The position numbers and the translations under genes were made by a program. Positions 36,075 to 45,955 of a stretch of 64,000 nt of DNA are shown here, piece by piece. A model generated the notes under the pieces. It saw nothing but the letters and a program-made list of their open reading frames with translations. It was not told the origin of the DNA and did no database searches. Numbering within the stretch: the stretch's first letter is position 1; the number at the start of each line of letters is the position of its first letter. Source of the DNA: Marinomonas balearica (GTDB taxonomy: Bacteria > Pseudomonadota > Gammaproteobacteria > Pseudomonadales > Marinomonadaceae); assembly GCF_004362145.1 (NCBI RefSeq), contig NZ_SNXC01000014.1, forward strand, positions 266,931 to 330,930, read 5' to 3'.

Positions 36075-36088
36075 TGTGTTTAATCTGC

Positions 36089-36664
36089 TTACTGAATGGT
36101 CCAGCTTGTAATAATTAAATTCACGCGGTAAGGCGGCTTTGTTACTTGTATTTTGCGAGGAAGCTCTAAGTTGTTTACATCAACGTAGCTGGAGTAGGTT
36201 ACTTCCCAGCCGTCTTGTCTTATTACTTTAGGTTTTGCTAGGTTATCTGGCTGGTTTTCAATACGGGCTTCACTATACGGGTAGGGAAGACCTCTTATCC
36301 AATACTTTACCTGCGCAACAGGAAAGCGCCAGCCTAATTGTTCGAATAAAAGTCGTTCAGCATTAGTGCCTGTTACCGTTTCTTCGCTGTTTTTTAACGT
36401 GACAACGCCATCTGTGCTTTTGCTTAACTCGGTCGACCCTTGGCCAAATGGACCTACGATATTTAGCTGAAACTCTTCGTTGGTGTGATGCCAACTAAAG
36501 TTGCCAGATATCGCATCGTCTTTGGTTCTTATGCCGACTCGCCCTTGTGTGTCCCATGCTGAAATGTCTGACGCATCTGCAAATTGTTTTTCCACCTTAT
36601 GAGAAGGGGTGGAACAGGCAGACAAAAGAGCGCTGATGGCAATTACTGCTAGTCTGTTTTTCAT
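36089..36664 (-). CDS. lolB: Outer-membrane lipoprotein receptor LolB
   Basis: 191 residues. The lipobox SALLSAC puts the lipidated Cys near residue 17. The mature part has WDTQGRVGIRTKDDAISGNFSWH, GPFGQGSTEL and AERLLFEQLGWRFPVAQVKYWIRG of the LolB fold. It receives lipoproteins from LolA and inserts them in the outer membrane. It is 3 bases downstream of the TPR lipoprotein gene and 14 before ispE. Confidence 0.96.
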   Translation of the reverse strand: MKNRLAVIAISALLSACSTPSHKVEKQFADASDISAWDTQGRVGIRTKDDAISGNFSWHHTNEEFQLNIVGPFGQGSTELSKSTDGVVTLKNSEETVTGTNAERLLFEQLGWRFPVAQVKYWIRGLPYPYSEARIENQPDNLAKPKVIRQDGWEVTYSSYVDVNNLELPRKIQVTKPPYRVNLIITSWTIQ

Positions 36665-36667
36665 GAG

Positions 36668-38470
36668 TTAGTTTGAAAACTCCATTATCAATTCTGGATT
36701 AAGTCTTTCTATGGTTTCCATTAAAACCGGATATTGAGGGGTGACTTGGTAAGCTTCTCGCCAAACGTCGTTCGCGAGTGATTGGTGGCCTTGATGCCAA
36801 AGTGTTTCACCGTAATGCGCGCCAATTTCCGCATCTTTTAATATCCCCCATGCTTTTTGAAGATAGAAGGTCGCTTGATCAATATCGTGCCTTAAAAATA
36901 GAACCCACCCGAGGCTGTCTATAATTGCTGGGTCTGTATCATCAAGGTTGTAGGCTTGTTCTATGTAGCTTTGAGCGCGTTCTAGTTCGTCAGAATTTAC
37001 CAAGATTGTATAGCCGAGCGCATTAAGGTATTGAGGTTTATTAGGGTGATTTAATACAAGGGTTTCGAGCTCTGCTACAGCACCTTTCCATTGATTTAAG
37101 GATTCAAGCAATATTGCTTTTTTATATCGTACGGCATCAGCGTTTGGGTGATTTTTAAGAACGCTGTTGATCAACTCCAGTGAAAGATCAGGTCTTTTAT
37201 AGTGTTCGTGTAAGTTGGCAATTGATATTGTTTCTTCTTGCCATTTTTCGTCACTTAGGCGTTCGATAGCAAGAGGGTTAATTTCTTGCTCACGATTTAA
37301 GAAATACAATAGTTGTATTATTTGTTGTGTTGCATTCCATGCAAGTGGCCCATCCACTGTCTTGAGGATTTCAAAAGCGGCTTGTGGGTCGCCAGTTTTA
37401 TTCAATGCTTCCGCTGTTAAAAGCTTGGATTGGTCGCGAAAGCTGTATTGTTGTTCGGGCAAGTGGGTTAATACTGTCAATGCAGTTTGATAGTGCTGAT
37501 ATTCTATTAACTTTCCGGCAAAAGTTAGTCCCAGTTGCGTTCGATCAAAGCTTGAAAGATCTGCATTGTTGTAAAGCTCTGATGCGTTGCTGAGCTGGTT
37601 GTCTGCTACTAATAATTCAATAACAGGGATCAATAAGTGCTTGCTGTTAGGGAAATCATTCAACCCTGTTAAAAGTGTCGTGATCGCGTCATTGGTTTTA
37701 CCCAGCTGATTTTGCGAATATCCTAATATGACAAAGAGGGACTTACACTCTTCTTTAGGCGCTTCATCAAATAAGCTATTAATGATCGTCTCTTCTACTG
37801 TTTTATAGTCTCCAGCGAAGAAATCTAGCCTGTTGTTACCCAGTTTTAGATATATATTGGACAGTAATTCCTTGGGAAGTTCGTTGAATGTTTGTCGAAC
37901 TGTTTCTAGAGTGTCTACTTCGCGAGAATGTTGGTCCAAGTAACTGGGGAAAAAACGCAACGACACATTATGTTTAATTGCATGCATAATAAGTTGTGCT
38001 GCTTGTTTGTATCGACCGCTAGCGAAGTACAGTTGAAGTTGCAGAGGGTAAGGCTCTTCAGCTGAAGGAGCGATTGATATCCACAAGTTCGTGCTTTCTT
38101 CAATATATGCTGGGTTTTGACTGACGATAGCGATGTTTGTGACCCGTTTTGCCATCTTCTCGCTTTTTTCGTGCTTCAGTATTTTTACAAATTTTCCATA
38201 CGCCGCACCAGGACCGTCTCTCTGAAGTAAAAATTCCGCTTCAAGGAGTTCTGTTAGATTCTCTTGGGAAATATGCGTGTGGCTCTCGCTTGTAAATTCT
38301 ATTGCTTGATGATCTTTAAGGTTCTGCTCTGTATCAGAGGTCGTTTCAGGGTTGATTGCACAAGCACCCAGCCACAGCGGAATAGACAAGGCCCATCCTA
38401 TTTTTAATTTGTGTGAGCTAAGACGTGAAAATGCCTTCCTTAAAAGACTGCTTTGGTCAGCATTTATCAT
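36668..38470 (-). CDS. TPR-repeat lipoprotein
   Basis: 600 residues from the ATG at 38470, chosen because GGAATAACT gives a ribosome-binding site there, while the ATG at 38518 has none. The lipobox LWLGAC (Cys at about 37 from this start) marks a lipoprotein. The rest is alpha-helical with tetratricopeptide repeats, clearest in the C-terminal third (YLNALGYTILVNSDELERAQSYI, IDSLGWVLFLRHDIDQATFYL). Pseudomonas has a similar gene between hemA and lolB. The role is unknown; a scaffold in envelope assembly is possible. Confidence 0.85.
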   Translation of the reverse strand: MINADQSSLLRKAFSRLSSHKLKIGWALSIPLWLGACAINPETTSDTEQNLKDHQAIEFTSESHTHISQENLTELLEAEFLLQRDGPGAAYGKFVKILKHEKSEKMAKRVTNIAIVSQNPAYIEESTNLWISIAPSAEEPYPLQLQLYFASGRYKQAAQLIMHAIKHNVSLRFFPSYLDQHSREVDTLETVRQTFNELPKELLSNIYLKLGNNRLDFFAGDYKTVEETIINSLFDEAPKEECKSLFVILGYSQNQLGKTNDAITTLLTGLNDFPNSKHLLIPVIELLVADNQLSNASELYNNADLSSFDRTQLGLTFAGKLIEYQHYQTALTVLTHLPEQQYSFRDQSKLLTAEALNKTGDPQAAFEILKTVDGPLAWNATQQIIQLLYFLNREQEINPLAIERLSDEKWQEETISIANLHEHYKRPDLSLELINSVLKNHPNADAVRYKKAILLESLNQWKGAVAELETLVLNHPNKPQYLNALGYTILVNSDELERAQSYIEQAYNLDDTDPAIIDSLGWVLFLRHDIDQATFYLQKAWGILKDAEIGAHYGETLWHQGHQSLANDVWREAYQVTPQYPVLMETIERLNPELIMEFSN

Positions 38471-38587
38471 AGTTATTCCAGTAAATCGTTCCATAACCGC
38501 ATATGTTAGCTTCGTCATTGTGTCATGTCAGTGACAAAATTGTCTAAAGAGTAAAAAGGCGTCATTAATATTTATTGACTCCATGGG

Positions 38588-38633
38588 GTGCGAAATTCGT
38601 GTATTTATACGTATAATACGTGCTCTTTGTGAA
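38588..38633. promoter_or_regulatory. Overlapping divergent promoter candidates for hemA and the TPR-lolB-ispE block
   Basis: On the plus strand TATAAT (38612-38617) has only a weak -35 upstream. On the minus strand TTCACA (38633-38628), an 18-base spacer and TATAAA (38609-38604) fit well. The -10 boxes sit within the near-palindrome GTATTTATACGTATAATAC. Confidence 0.4.
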
Positions 38634-38747
38634 AGGTGTTAGAGGTGTCCATTAATATAAATGGAAACCATTTGCGATAAGGTATAGAAACCCGCAAAAA
38701 TTCAACATCTTCTGGTTATGATCTCGTTTGAAGAGAAGAGTTCCTGA

Positions 38748-40043
38748 ATGCCTCTAATTACTGTGGGAGTAAACCACAAGACAGCACCAGTTGCTATTCG
38801 TGAGAAGGTTGCATTTGCTCCCGAAAAAATGATGGAGGCATTGTTCTCTCTTACTTCCGAGCAAATCGCTAATGAGGCAGTGATCGTTTCAACATGCAAT
38901 CGTACCGAGTTGTATTGTACTGTCAGTGATGCCGCTAAGCTGGAAAAAATCGTTGAATGGTTAAGTCTGTACCATGATATCGACTACGACCATCTACGCA
39001 AATATTGCTACAGCTATATTGAAGACGAAAGCATCCGCCACATTATGCGTGTAGCATCAGGCTTAGATTCTTTGATTTTAGGTGAACCTCAAATTTTGGG
39101 GCAAGTGAAGTCTGCCTTTGCGGTCTCTGAAGAAGGTCAGTATGTAAGTAGTGATTTACGCTCTCTGTTCCAAAAAACATTTTCTGTTGCCAAGCAAGTT
39201 AGAACGGATACTGCAATCGGTGAAAACCCAGTATCGATAGCCTTTGCTGCTGTTAGCCTTGCTCAGCGAATATTTGCGGATATTCGTCAAAGCACGGCAT
39301 TGCTTGTGGGGGCTGGTCAGACTATCGAGTTGGTTGCTCGGCATTTAAAAGAAGCTGGAATCAAGCGAATCATTGTGGCCAATCGTACTTTAGCCAGAGC
39401 TGAAACTTTAGCGAATGAATTGGATGCAGAAGCCATTCTTTTGGGGGATTTACACGACTTTTTACCTCATGCAGATATTGTGATTTCATCTACCGCGAGC
39501 CAGCTGCCCATTATTGGTAAGGGCATGGTCGAAAAGGCTACACAAAAACGTCGTCACAACCCAATGTTGTTGGTAGATATTGCTGTGCCGCGTGATATCG
39601 AACCAGAAGTTGAAGAAGTAAAAGATGCCTATTTGTATACCGTTGATGATCTGCATTCAGTCATTGATGAAAATATAAAAGCACGAGAAGACGCCGCTAA
39701 AACCGCAGAAAATATTGTTGAATCTGGTGTTCAATCGTATCGAAGAGCGTTGGAATCACGTAAGGTTTCCGACTTGATTGTTGAATACCGGGCAAATTCG
39801 GAGCAAATTAAAAAAGCAGAGCTTGAAAAAGCACTGAAGAATTTGCAGTCCGGTCAAACTGCTGAGCAAGTTGTTACTAAGCTTGCTCACAGCCTAATGA
39901 ATAAACTAATTCATGCTCCCACTCTGTATCTTAGAGAAGCGGGAGCTCAAGCTGACGATAATGGGCTGGATGTTGCTTCGTCGGTACTTGGTTTGCTAGA
40001 TGCAAAAGAAAATGATTCTGGCAGCAATGACAAAAAAATATAA
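38748..40043 (+). CDS. hemA: Glutamyl-tRNA reductase
   Basis: 431 residues. Catalytic Cys50 sits in VSTCNRTELYC, at the same number as E. coli. The NADPH domain has ALLVGAGQTIELVARHL (near residue 185); the C-terminal dimerisation helix is rich in E/K. It makes glutamate-1-semialdehyde, the first step of C5 heme synthesis. Followed by prfA (21 bases) and prmC (6 bases) in the classic operon. hemC, hemD, hemX and hemY are also in the window. Confidence 0.97.
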   Translation: MPLITVGVNHKTAPVAIREKVAFAPEKMMEALFSLTSEQIANEAVIVSTCNRTELYCTVSDAAKLEKIVEWLSLYHDIDYDHLRKYCYSYIEDESIRHIMRVASGLDSLILGEPQILGQVKSAFAVSEEGQYVSSDLRSLFQKTFSVAKQVRTDTAIGENPVSIAFAAVSLAQRIFADIRQSTALLVGAGQTIELVARHLKEAGIKRIIVANRTLARAETLANELDAEAILLGDLHDFLPHADIVISSTASQLPIIGKGMVEKATQKRRHNPMLLVDIAVPRDIEPEVEEVKDAYLYTVDDLHSVIDENIKAREDAAKTAENIVESGVQSYRRALESRKVSDLIVEYRANSEQIKKAELEKALKNLQSGQTAEQVVTKLAHSLMNKLIHAPTLYLREAGAQADDNGLDVASSVLGLLDAKENDSGSNDKKI

Positions 40044-40064
40044 CGAAGAAAAAGACAGCAAAGA

Positions 40065-41153
40065 ATGAAAGAATCGATAAAGTTAAAGCTAGAAAGTTTG
40101 GCAGAACGGTACGAAGAGCTGGCTGCGCTTTTGAGCGAAGCAGATGTGATCATGGATCAAAACTTATTCCGCAATTATTCAAAGGAATACGCTGAATTAG
40201 AGCCTGTTGTAAAGTGCTTTGAAGAGTACCAGCTGGTGCTGGAAAACATTGAAGAAGCACAACTTATGCTTACAGACTCAGATCCTGATATTAAAGATAT
40301 GGGGCAAGAAGAACTGAAATCTGGCAACGAACAAAAGGACGTGTTGCTATTAGACTTACAGAAGCTGCTGTTACCCAAAGATCCGAATGATTCTAAAAAC
40401 GTCTTTCTTGAAATACGAGCAGGAACCGGTGGCGATGAAGCCTCTATTTTCTCAGGCGACCTCTTTAGAATGTACTCTCGTTATGCAGAGACACAACGAT
40501 GGAAGGTTGAAGTTGTTAGTGCAAATGAGGGCGAACACGGAGGTTACAAAGAGGTTATTGCACGGATTGTCGGTGAAGGCGCTTACTCAAAATTGAAGTT
40601 TGAATCCGGTGCACATCGAGTTCAACGAGTTCCCGCAACAGAGTCTCAAGGCCGAATTCATACATCCGCATGTACTGTTGCAGTGATGCCAGAAATGGAT
40701 GAAGTTTCAGATATTGATATAAACAAGGCGGATTTACGCGTCGATACATTCCGAGCATCGGGCGCGGGTGGTCAGCACGTAAACAAAACTGATTCTGCAA
40801 TTCGTATCGTGCATTTACCGACAGGGGTTGTTGTAGAGTGTCAGGATGAGCGCTCACAACATAAAAACCGTGCGAAAGCGATGGCTTTACTTGCTTCTCG
40901 ATTAAAAGCGGCTGAAGAAGATAAGGCTGCGGCGGAGCAATCTGAAACACGTCGCTCATTGGTCGGAAGTGGCGACCGTTCTGACCGCATCCGTACCTAT
41001 AATTACCCTCAAGGGCGTGTTACTGATCACCGCATTAATTTGACCTTGTACAAATTGGATGAAATCGTAGGTGGAGATTTAGATGTGCTAGTTGGGCCGC
41101 TTGTGAACGAACATCAGGCTGATCAGTTGGCAACTCTTGGTGGAGAAGGTTAA
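40065..41153 (+). CDS. prfA: Peptide chain release factor 1
   Basis: 362 residues. The GGQ motif [14 protein letters not shown] is near residue 233 and the codon-recognition PxT motif reads PAT ([13 protein letters not shown], near residue 187) where E. coli has PVT. It releases peptides at UAA and UAG. It is methylated on the GGQ glutamine by PrmC, encoded next. Confidence 0.98.
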   Translation: MKESIKLKLESLAERYEELAALLSEADVIMDQNLFRNYSKEYAELEPVVKCFEEYQLVLENIEEAQLMLTDSDPDIKDMGQEELKSGNEQKDVLLLDLQKLLLPKDPNDSKNVFLEIRAGTGGDEASIFSGDLFRMYSRYAETQRWKVEVVSANEGEHGGYKEVIARIVGEGAYSKLKFESGAHRVQRVPATESQGRIHTSACTVAVMPEMDEVSDIDINKADLRVDTFRASGAGGQHVNKTDSAIRIVHLPTGVVVECQDERSQHKNRAKAMALLASRLKAAEEDKAAAEQSETRRSLVGSGDRSDRIRTYNYPQGRVTDHRINLTLYKLDEIVGGDLDVLVGPLVNEHQADQLATLGGEG

Positions 41154-41159
41154 TCTTTC

Positions 41160-41999
41160 ATGAGGATTGATCAATGTTTAAGAGAGGCGCAGCAGCGCCT
41201 CTCTTCCGTTAGTGATACTGAAAAACTGGATACTGAGCTTTTGTTGGCTCATTGTCTGACCGTAACTCGAACCTATTTGTTTACCTGGTCTGATAAAGAA
41301 GTAGATGAATCGAACTTGTCTCGATTTGATGCGATGCTTGAGCGAAGAATAAGCGGCGAACCGATAGCTTATATTCTCGGAAAACAAGACTTTTGGAGTT
41401 TAGAGCTTGAAGTTGCGCCTTCAACTTTGATCCCTCGGCCGGATACCGAGCGCTTAGTCGAAGTCGCACTCGACTTGATGGCTGTCGTGCAAGTGCCTCG
41501 GATATTGGATTTAGGAACAGGTACGGGAGCAATAGCACTTGCGCTGGCTAAAGAGCGACAAGATGCAGTTGTTACGGGAGCCGATTATGTCGAAGATGCG
41601 GTTAATCTTGCGAAGTGCAATGCTGCTAACAACGAATTGGATGTGCATTTTCTTCAAAGTGATTGGTTTTCTGATATACCGTTGAGCGAGCAATACCATC
41701 TAATTGTATCTAACCCACCTTATATAGACCCTAATGATAAGCACCTGTCAGAAGGTGATGTTCGCTTTGAGCCAGAATCCGCTTTAATTGCTGATGACGA
41801 AGGGATGGGTGACATTCATCGTATACTGGACGAAGCGCCTAAGTTTTTGTGTGGACAAGGTTGGCTAGTCTTCGAACATGGTTACGATCAAGGAGAAAAA
41901 GTACGAGATGCTTTTGCCTTACGTGGATTCGAATCGATCAAAACCTTCATAGATTACGGTGGAAATGATCGTGTCACGATAGGACAGAAGGGGAGTTAA
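41160..41999 (+). CDS. prmC: Release-factor glutamine methyltransferase
   Basis: 279 residues. The SAM site ILDLGTGTGAIALALAKE (near residue 117) and the substrate-glutamine motif IVSNPPYID (near residue 181) are intact. It methylates the GGQ glutamine of release factors. The start is 6 bases after prfA. Confidence 0.97.
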   Translation: MRIDQCLREAQQRLSSVSDTEKLDTELLLAHCLTVTRTYLFTWSDKEVDESNLSRFDAMLERRISGEPIAYILGKQDFWSLELEVAPSTLIPRPDTERLVEVALDLMAVVQVPRILDLGTGTGAIALALAKERQDAVVTGADYVEDAVNLAKCNAANNELDVHFLQSDWFSDIPLSEQYHLIVSNPPYIDPNDKHLSEGDVRFEPESALIADDEGMGDIHRILDEAPKFLCGQGWLVFEHGYDQGEKVRDAFALRGFESIKTFIDYGGNDRVTIGQKGS

Positions 42000-42025
42000 T
42001 CGCCTTCTGTCTATATTCGCTCAAC

Positions 42026-42811
42026 TTACTTTTTTGCAGGCTGATCTTTTTCTAGACGGATAAATACCGGAGTGGTCTCGGTGGAGCGCGCTTCGTCATA
42101 TTGATAGCCTTGATAATCAAATGCTTTTAATTCGCCCAATGTGGTTGCTTTGCTGTCCAGCAAATAGCGAACCATCATGCCTCTTGCTTTCTTTGCATAA
42201 AAACTGATGACTTTAAACTGACCATTTTTTTCATCAAGAAAATTTGGGGTGATGATCTGCTTAGAAATTTTCTTGGTATTTACGGCCTTGAAATATTCAT
42301 TTGAGGCGAGGTTTACCAGCAGTTCTCCCTCTTCTAACTCCTGTTCCAGAGTATTAGCGATTTTGTCTCCCCAAAATTGATATAAATTATCGCCATTTGG
42401 GTTGCCTAGTCGTGTCCCCATCTCTAGGCGATACGCTTGCATTTTATCCAAAGGTTTTAATAATCCATACAGGCCGCTGAGTATGCGTAAACTCTTTTGT
42501 GCTGTTTCAATATTGTCTTCAGTGAAGCTATATGCATCTAAGCCAGTGTAGACATCGCCCATAAATGTGAAAACTGCGGGACGGCTGTTCGTGTCTGTGT
42601 GGTTGATATCCCAGTCGTGATAGCGCTCGACGTTCAATGTCGCCAATTTGTCGCTTAGTTTCATCAATCCTGCAATGTCAGAGGGCGAATATGGCTTTAT
42701 GGTGGTGATCAGGGTTTGAGCATCGTCCAAAAAAAGAGGAGTTGTTACTTTGCTTGTGGGTAGCGTGCTCTCTAAATCCAATGTTTTTGCGGGAGATATC
42801 AAATATTTCAT
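42026..42811 (-). CDS. yaaA: Peroxide-stress protein YaaA
   Basis: 261 residues from the ATG at 42811; the longer frame to 42922 adds 37 residues of unlikely sequence, and the family starts MKYLISPAKTLD. The body has TFMGDVYTGLDAYSFT, LRILSGLYGLLKPLDKMQAYRLEMG and SNEYFKAV. In E. coli it is OxyR-induced and lowers free iron and oxidative DNA damage. It is convergent with prmC, 26 bases from its stop. Confidence 0.94.
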   Translation of the reverse strand: MKYLISPAKTLDLESTLPTSKVTTPLFLDDAQTLITTIKPYSPSDIAGLMKLSDKLATLNVERYHDWDINHTDTNSRPAVFTFMGDVYTGLDAYSFTEDNIETAQKSLRILSGLYGLLKPLDKMQAYRLEMGTRLGNPNGDNLYQFWGDKIANTLEQELEEGELLVNLASNEYFKAVNTKKISKQIITPNFLDEKNGQFKVISFYAKKARGMMVRYLLDSKATTLGELKAFDYQGYQYDEARSTETTPVFIRLEKDQPAKK

Positions 42812-42901
42812 GTTACAGCCTAATTTCAATGATTGCGTTTTATTGTGATTATCCATAGAGTGTTGATAGATATCTAGCGAATAGAGCGATAGAGATTTTT
42901 T

Positions 42902-43120
42902 ATGGAAAATAACTTGATTCAATTTCCTCTAAACACTAAGTCCACTGAACAGCTTAAGATGGATTCTGACACCAGCTCGACAGCACAAACTGAACTGGAA
43001 GAGTTAAGAGGAGCATTTGATGATGCTCGCAAGGAGTGGCCCTTGGAATTTAGAGAGTTTCCAGAGACAAACCGCATCATTCCGGCTAAGCTGGCATCGT
43101 CAAAAGTCGCTCGCTCTTAA
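42902..43120 (+). CDS. Hypothetical small protein, 72 aa
   Basis: A 72-residue, hydrophilic reading frame divergent from yaaA (90 bases between starts). It is acidic in the middle (TELEELRGAFDDARKEWPLEF) with a basic tail. No domain recognised, no membrane segment. The ribosome-binding site is weak, so it is only moderately supported. Confidence 0.5.
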   Translation: MENNLIQFPLNTKSTEQLKMDSDTSSTAQTELEELRGAFDDARKEWPLEFREFPETNRIIPAKLASSKVARS

Positions 43121-43191
43121 ATTGCAAATTTGAATTCTTATTTGCACCCCATTTGTTAATTCTTTCATTTTGATAGTAGTAGATCTGTTTG

Positions 43192-44097
43192 ATGATCGCT
43201 TTATTGGTTAAACATTCTCTCCCTTTTATGTTTGTCGCCGCATTAGCAGGCTTTTTGTTACCGGCAGTGTCTGCATTTATTTTTCCATATTTGCCGTATG
43301 TGCTTTTTACATTGATGTTGCTTACTTTACTCAGTATGCCGCCTAACGATGTTTTACGTTGCTTGGCGACTCCTCGAGTGTGGAATTACAGCCTTGTTCA
43401 TGGCGCAGGGTTTATGATGCTGTTGCTTGTACTGAACGCTTGTATTTCGATAGATCAAAATCTTATGTTAGCGATGGTCGCCGTGGCTGCGACAGGGTCT
43501 TTATTTGCGACACCTGCGATTGTCAGGGCACTAGGTTTTGATGCCATTGAAGCAATGGCGATGACAATTGCAACGACCTTGTTACTGCCTGTGTTCATCA
43601 TACTGACGATTTATCTATTTCCTACTCCGGATTCTGCGTTGGATATGAAAGCATACGGCGAGAGACTTTTTGTGTTTATATTAAGTCCATTAATGTTGTC
43701 TTATTTGTTGCGAAGGCTAGTTGCCGCTGAGCTTTTAAGTTTCCTGTTAAACAAAGTCTCAAAATACACAATTTTATTGGTGTTTGCTTTTCCCTTTGGT
43801 CTGATAGGGTATTTCCGCACGTTATGGGACAGTACTCCTATGTTAGCCTATCAATATCTTTTGATTGCATTTGCATTAAGTGCGCTTTTCTTTGTGGTTG
43901 CATTACTCATGTACTGGAAATATGGAAAAGAAGTCGCTTTAACTGCGGCGATTACCTCTGGAAATAGAAATGTACTCTTAACTTTTACGATTGCCAGTGG
44001 CCTATTGGGACCAGCATTCCTTCCTTTGGCGGGTGCCATGCAGCTACCAATGTATTTGTTACCTGCGATCACTAAGTTATTAAATCGTAAGCTATAA
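43192..44097 (+). CDS. Bile-acid:sodium symporter-like membrane protein
   Basis: 301 residues from the ATG at 43192 (a TTG immediately before it is possible). Eight to ten membrane helices with the BASS-like PNDVLRCLATPRVWNYSL, SLFATPAIVRALGFDA and GNRNVLLTFTIASGLLGPAFLP, where the G-N-R-N crossing is the family's unwound-helix motif. Bacterial relatives transport organic anions or are of unknown substrate. The usual EGLT motifs are weak, so the exact subfamily is uncertain. Confidence 0.75.
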   Translation: MIALLVKHSLPFMFVAALAGFLLPAVSAFIFPYLPYVLFTLMLLTLLSMPPNDVLRCLATPRVWNYSLVHGAGFMMLLLVLNACISIDQNLMLAMVAVAATGSLFATPAIVRALGFDAIEAMAMTIATTLLLPVFIILTIYLFPTPDSALDMKAYGERLFVFILSPLMLSYLLRRLVAAELLSFLLNKVSKYTILLVFAFPFGLIGYFRTLWDSTPMLAYQYLLIAFALSALFFVVALLMYWKYGKEVALTAAITSGNRNVLLTFTIASGLLGPAFLPLAGAMQLPMYLLPAITKLLNRKL

Positions 44098-44294
44098 ATT
44101 ATTTTTATCTTTAAATGTCTTCGATTTACAAGCCTTCCTAACCTGTAATGTCATATCTGTGAGTAATATTCAATTCTTCTATCGGATTGTTTTTTCTTAT
44201 ATATAAAAATTGCTAATATAATTACTTGCTTTTATGTATTGGCCAGTCCAATTTTAAAGTTGCATCTAAGGATAAATTAGGAATTTCTAAAATA

Positions 44295-45848
44295 ATGAGA
44301 ATAAATAAACCTGTGACTGATAACGAGCAAACATTTTCCAAGGATGTGAAGCTTGTATCGACAACTGATCAAAAGGGTCGAATAACCCACTGTAATGACG
44401 CATTTGTAAAAATCAGTGGCTACACCAAAGAGGAGCTCATTGGCAGTCCTCACAATATTGTTCGGCACCCGGATATGCCACCGGCCGCTTTTGACGTTAT
44501 GTGGCAGCACTTAAAGCGCGGTGAGCCATGGATGGGATTGGTTAAAAACCGTTGCAAGAATGGCGATTTCTATTGGGTTGATGCTTATGTTACCCCTATA
44601 AGTGAAAAAGGAACCGTTATTGGCTATGAATCGGTTCGAAGTGTGCCTGATAAAAAAGACGTCCATCGTGCCGATAAATTGTATAAATCGATTAACGCCG
44701 GAAAAGTACATCGTAGTTTGCCTGACTGGTCGATCCCCGTTGCTATTTCTATATTGGGAGTTATATGCTCAGTTGCGGGGGGCGTTGCATATGGATCTGA
44801 GTTTGGTGTGTTTGCTTTGCTGGTCAGCTCTATCCTAATTTCAGTTTTGCTTGCACTGAAGCTCGGCAAATATAAGCAGGTATTAAACGAGTCATTGTCT
44901 GGAGCATTTCGTCATTCATTAGCGGTTCAGTCTTATACGGATCACGACCCTTTTTTAGGATCCGTTGAAGTTGGAATTAAAAGTAAAAATTCGCACTTAG
45001 AAACCGTTTTGACTCGAATTGAAGATGAGTCAGGCAAGGTTTCGGATCAATCGTCGATTGGTTTGAACCAAACCTTGGAAGCGACATCAAATATAACAGA
45101 ACAGCAAAGTGAAACTGAAAACGTAGCAACTGCAATGCATCAAATGACAACCACAATTGCGGATGTATCGAGCCATGTCCAAAATACCGCAGTGAGTGCA
45201 AAAGAGTCGACCCGTATCGCGGGCGACGGCCGTTCCGTTATTATCCAAACAAAAAGCTCGATAGAAGATTTAAGTGGTCAAGTTGAGCAGATCAATAACA
45301 CGGTTCAAGATTTATCAAATCAATCTGAAAAAATCGCACAAGTAGCGCAAATGATAGATCAAATTGCGGAGCAAACGAATTTACTTGCGCTTAATGCGGC
45401 CATTGAGGCAGCGCGTGCCGGTGAACATGGGCGCGGTTTTGCTGTTGTCGCCGACGAGGTTCGTCAACTGGCTATGAGAACTCAAGGCTCAACGAAAGAG
45501 ATTCATGAGATTATTGAGTCGTTGCGTTTAGGGGCGCAAAAATCGGTAGCGATTGCTGAATCTGGAATGGCAAGTGCGTCAGAAGGAGTTGAAAAGATGG
45601 AGTCAGCCGTACATGCGTTAGACACTATTGTTGATACCGTCAATAATATTTCAGATATGTCGAATCAGATGGCTGCTGCTGTGGAAGAGCAAGCCAGTGT
45701 TGCAGAAGACATTAATCAACAAGTTGTCACCATCTCAAATTTGGCGAATCAAAGCTTGGTTAAATCTAATGAATCCAGTGACAGTATTAGGGTACTTCAA
45801 AAAGTATCATTAGACATGCATGAGCTAGTAATTCGATTTAAACAATAA
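44295..45848 (+). CDS. Methyl-accepting chemotaxis protein with N-terminal PAS domain (Aer-like)
   Basis: 517 residues from the ATG at 44295. PAS domain at about 15-115 with [20 protein letters not shown] and the Aer-like [17 protein letters not shown]. Two close membrane spans follow at about 150-195. The cytoplasmic signalling coiled coil carries the hairpin [15 protein letters not shown] (from about 379), the CheW/CheA contact. Family knowledge (Aer binds FAD and senses redox) suggests energy or oxygen taxis. The C-terminus lacks a CheR-docking pentapeptide. No other chemotaxis gene is nearby. Confidence 0.93.
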   Translation: MRINKPVTDNEQTFSKDVKLVSTTDQKGRITHCNDAFVKISGYTKEELIGSPHNIVRHPDMPPAAFDVMWQHLKRGEPWMGLVKNRCKNGDFYWVDAYVTPISEKGTVIGYESVRSVPDKKDVHRADKLYKSINAGKVHRSLPDWSIPVAISILGVICSVAGGVAYGSEFGVFALLVSSILISVLLALKLGKYKQVLNESLSGAFRHSLAVQSYTDHDPFLGSVEVGIKSKNSHLETVLTRIEDESGKVSDQSSIGLNQTLEATSNITEQQSETENVATAMHQMTTTIADVSSHVQNTAVSAKESTRIAGDGRSVIIQTKSSIEDLSGQVEQINNTVQDLSNQSEKIAQVAQMIDQIAEQTNLLALNAAIEAARAGEHGRGFAVVADEVRQLAMRTQGSTKEIHEIIESLRLGAQKSVAIAESGMASASEGVEKMESAVHALDTIVDTVNNISDMSNQMAAAVEEQASVAEDINQQVVTISNLANQSLVKSNESSDSIRVLQKVSLDMHELVIRFKQ

Positions 45849-45850
45849 CG

Positions 45851-45874
45851 TAGAGGGCTAGAGGGCTAGAGGGC
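45851..45874. repeat. Three tandem copies of an 8-base unit
   Basis: TAGAGGGC is repeated three times with no interruption just past the chemoreceptor stop codon. Confidence 0.9.
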
Positions 45875-45884
45875 TCGGATCAAT

Positions 45885-45922
45885 AAAACCGACTCATACA
45901 GATTAAATGTTAAGTCGGTTTT
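45885..45922. terminator. Bidirectional terminator between the chemoreceptor gene and hemY
   Basis: AAAACCGACT (45885-45894) pairs perfectly with AGTCGGTTTT (45913-45922); either strand gives a TTTT-ending stem. Confidence 0.8.
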
Positions 45923-45955
45923 GTAAACTGCCAAGGTTGTATTTTCGAATGTGGA

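Noticed and set aside
40555..40959. 134-residue leftward frame inside prfA
   Set aside because: prfA is intact and conserved on the other strand; this is a shadow frame.
42811..42922. Longer N-terminus for YaaA
   Set aside because: The extra 37 residues do not match the family, which starts MKYLISPAKTLD, and they would run into the divergent gene's start.
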